Shown here: one piece after another, positions 62,383-64,000 of the stretch
How the letters are laid out: the number at the start of each line of letters is the position of its first letter
How positions within the stretch are numbered: position 1 is the stretch's first letter
Source: an uncultured Alteromonadaceae bacterium
GTDB lineage: Bacteria > Pseudomonadota > Gammaproteobacteria > Enterobacterales > Alteromonadaceae
DNA: 64,000 nucleotides
Reading direction: 5' to 3'
Assembly: GCA_947501935.1 (NCBI GenBank)
Contig: CANMXU010000027.1
Span: 1-64,000, forward strand
Made by a program: the position numbers and the translations under genes
The notes under the pieces: generated by a model
Databases searched by the model: none
What the model was told of the DNA's origin: nothing
What the model saw: only the letters and a program-made list of their open reading frames with translations

Positions 62383-63732
62383 TTACTGTTTCTCACCATT
62401 TCTTAAGTGGTGAAAGTCGATATTTTCAACCTTACTGCCAGCATGTTCATCTAGGTATACTTCTTCATTAAACTGTTGCTCAGACTTACCAACAATTAAA
62501 CTTACCATGCTATCACCGGTTACGTTGACAGCGGTTCTAGTCATATCTAGTAATCTATCAACACCAATAATTAAGCCAATACCTTCAACCGGTAAGCCGA
62601 CTTGCTCTAATACCATCGCAAGCATAATTAAGCCTACTCCAGGCACGCCAGCAGTACCTACTGATGCTAAGGTGGCGGTTAATATCACCATTAAAAACTG
62701 GCTTAGCGTTAGGTCAACATTAAATACTTGCGCAATAAATACCGTGGCAACCCCTTGCATAATGGCAGTGCCGTCCATATTAATGGTCGCGCCTAGCGGT
62801 ACGGTAAATGAGGCGATGGAGTTTTTAACGCCCATTTTCTTAGTTACCGTTTCAAGTGTTACTGGCAAGGTGGCGTTACTGCTTGAGGTCGAAAAAGCAA
62901 ATACTATTGTATCGCGCATTTTCTTTAAGAAGATCACAGGATTTAACCCTGTGAGTACTTTAAGCAACAGCGGGTAGGTGACTAAGCCGTGAATTAGTAA
63001 AGCAAAGAACACCACGAAAAAGTACTTAAGTAAATTGCCAAAGGTTTCTAAAGAAACTTCGGTGAACAACACCGCCAATAAACAAAATACGCCATACGGG
63101 GCAATATTCATTAAAATGCCAACTAAACGCATGATAACTTCGTTCATGTCTTCGAAAATGCTAGCAATACGTTCGCCGGGTTTACCCGACAGTGCCATTG
63201 CTATACCGAACAGTAATGCAAAAACAATAACTTGTAGCATATTGCCTTTAGCAAAAGCCGAGAACGGATTTCGTGGGAACATGTCAATAAATACTTGGGC
63301 AAGTGATGGTGCTTCTCTGGCTTCAAAGGTGGTATTTGCCGTCATGTTCACCCCTTCACCTGGGCTAATTAATAACGCTAAAGAAATAGCAAAGCTAATC
63401 GCTATTGCAGTGGTAACTAAATAAAGCAAAATGGCTTTACCACCAATTCGACCGAGCTTAGAGGTGTCTCGTAACGAGCAAGTTCCGCAGACCAGCGAAA
63501 CAAAAACTAAAGGCACAACCAGCATTTGTAAGCTGGAGATGAAAACTTGACCAATAACTTCAAGCACACCTTCAACAATGAAAGCGCGAATTGAAAGATC
63601 AAAGAAGTAAAGAGGAATAACAAAATCACTGCCGTTAGGCATAAGTTGCTGTAATAAAGTGCCAACAATAATACCCGCGACCATACCGGTGACAATGCGT
63701 TTTGTTAGGCTAGGTTGTTTTTTTTCTGTCAT
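62383..63732 (-). CDS. Dicarboxylate/amino acid:cation symporter (DAACS family)
   Basis: The 449-residue protein has eight membrane helices and two hairpins of the glutamate/aspartate transporter fold. Family motifs are present: the Ser-rich loop FSTSSSNATLPVT, the TINMDGTAIMQG-like NMDGTAIMQGVATVF stretch in helix 7, and the late GVDRLLDMTRTAVNVTGD with the conserved Asp and Arg. It imports C4-dicarboxylates or acidic amino acids with Na+ or H+. GltP-, DctA- or GltT-like substrate cannot be fixed from sequence alone. It stands alone on the minus strand. Confidence 0.92.
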   Translation of the reverse strand: MTEKKQPSLTKRIVTGMVAGIIVGTLLQQLMPNGSDFVIPLYFFDLSIRAFIVEGVLEVIGQVFISSLQMLVVPLVFVSLVCGTCSLRDTSKLGRIGGKAILLYLVTTAIAISFAISLALLISPGEGVNMTANTTFEAREAPSLAQVFIDMFPRNPFSAFAKGNMLQVIVFALLFGIAMALSGKPGERIASIFEDMNEVIMRLVGILMNIAPYGVFCLLAVLFTEVSLETFGNLLKYFFVVFFALLIHGLVTYPLLLKVLTGLNPVIFLKKMRDTIVFAFSTSSSNATLPVTLETVTKKMGVKNSIASFTVPLGATINMDGTAIMQGVATVFIAQVFNVDLTLSQFLMVILTATLASVGTAGVPGVGLIMLAMVLEQVGLPVEGIGLIIGVDRLLDMTRTAVNVTGDSMVSLIVGKSEQQFNEEVYLDEHAGSKVENIDFHHLRNGEKQ

Positions 63733-63904
63733 AATTTTTAAAAAACCAATTCTTCATTATAATTAGAAAGCATAGACTAACAGTTATTTTTTTGTTTAAA
63801 AACCTAACTATTAAGGGTTTTTTGTAATTGATAGTGACCTTTATTCAAATTATCAGTTAAGATGTTTATGTATACTAATATAAAAATATCATGGGGATGC
63901 ACGT

Positions 63905-64000
63905 ATGGACCTGCTTAGACGCATAAGTTTTACCTTGTTATTTCTTTCGCTAGTTGGTTGTGGCGGTGGTGATGGCACTCTTGAAGGCAGCGGTGATGGA
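63905..64000 (+). CDS. Lipoprotein, N-terminal fragment (cut by window end)
   Basis: The frame starts at ATG after gggga and stays open to the window end (32 codons). It encodes a signal peptide with two Arg, a hydrophobic stretch (TLLFLSLVG) and a lipobox LVGC, followed by GGGDGTLEGSGDG. Such Gly-rich tethers are common in large surface lipoproteins of marine Alteromonadales. Function is not visible in this window. Confidence 0.75.
   Translation, partial: MDLLRRISFTLLFLSLVGCGGGDGTLEGSGDG

Noticed and set aside
62507..63424. Plus-strand reading frames inside the symporter gene
   Set aside because: They lie opposite a full-length DAACS transporter with all motifs and have no ribosome binding sites or family likeness.

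Overview
The window reads as an AT-rich chromosome segment from a marine gammaproteobacterium of the order Alteromonadales, most likely Colwelliaceae (Colwellia or Thalassotalea type). This rests on gene content, on conserved gene blocks shared with Shewanella, Vibrio and E. coli, and on family-level protein resemblance judged by eye. No database search was run. Most of the window is core housekeeping DNA. I see no prophage, CRISPR array, secretion cluster or integrase-bearing island.

Layout. 1-7.7 kb: the end of a polar-hub gene (fimV/hubP) with strong tandem repeats, then truA and the classical accD-folC-dedD-cvpA-purF string. 7.9-10.2 kb: a Yip1-family membrane protein, a small unknown and a NhaR-type LysR regulator, all on the minus strand. 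10.3-18.7 kb: a secreted Cys-rich protein, a short HPF/RaiA-like protein and a nine-gene Mrp-type cation/proton antiporter operon. This operon has three separate antiporter-like (MrpD/NuoM-type) subunits and no full MrpA. 19-24.9 kb: miaE, a diguanylate cyclase, lpxH-ppiB, cysS and folD. 25.7-26.2 kb: a four-tRNA cluster (Pro, Arg, His, Pro). 26.5-35.3 kb: the protein quality-control block tig-clpP-clpX-lon-hupB-ppiD. 35.5-41.9 kb: a MipA/OmpV porin-like protein, recR-htpG-adk, a MAPEG protein, elaA and a periplasmic binding protein. 42-49.9 kb: the complete histidine operon hisGDCBHAF(IE) on the minus strand, headed by a leader peptide with six consecutive His codons and a classical attenuator. 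50.3-57.5 kb: a small unknown, yoaA, tsaB, an unknown, an M50-like membrane peptidase, an alpha/beta hydrolase and fadD. 57.6-64 kb: yciK, a VolA/Pla-1 type lipase lipoprotein, sohB, a dicarboxylate/amino-acid:cation symporter and the first 32 codons of another lipoprotein.

The most notable items are these. (1) The MrpB gene of the antiporter operon has no ATG, GTG or TTG at its natural start; a strong Shine-Dalgarno sits in front of an ATC codon. (2) The three-antiporter Mrp layout carries an unknown two-helix subunit and lies near a NhaR-like regulator. (3) Two roughly 267-bp inverted-repeat elements (MITE-like) lie in opposite orientation. One is wedged in the his leader between the attenuator and hisG, and the other supplies spurious upstream coding sequence to tsaB. 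(4) A roughly 190-bp foldback element lies upstream of the tRNA cluster. (5) Sigma-32-like promoters precede lon and htpG.
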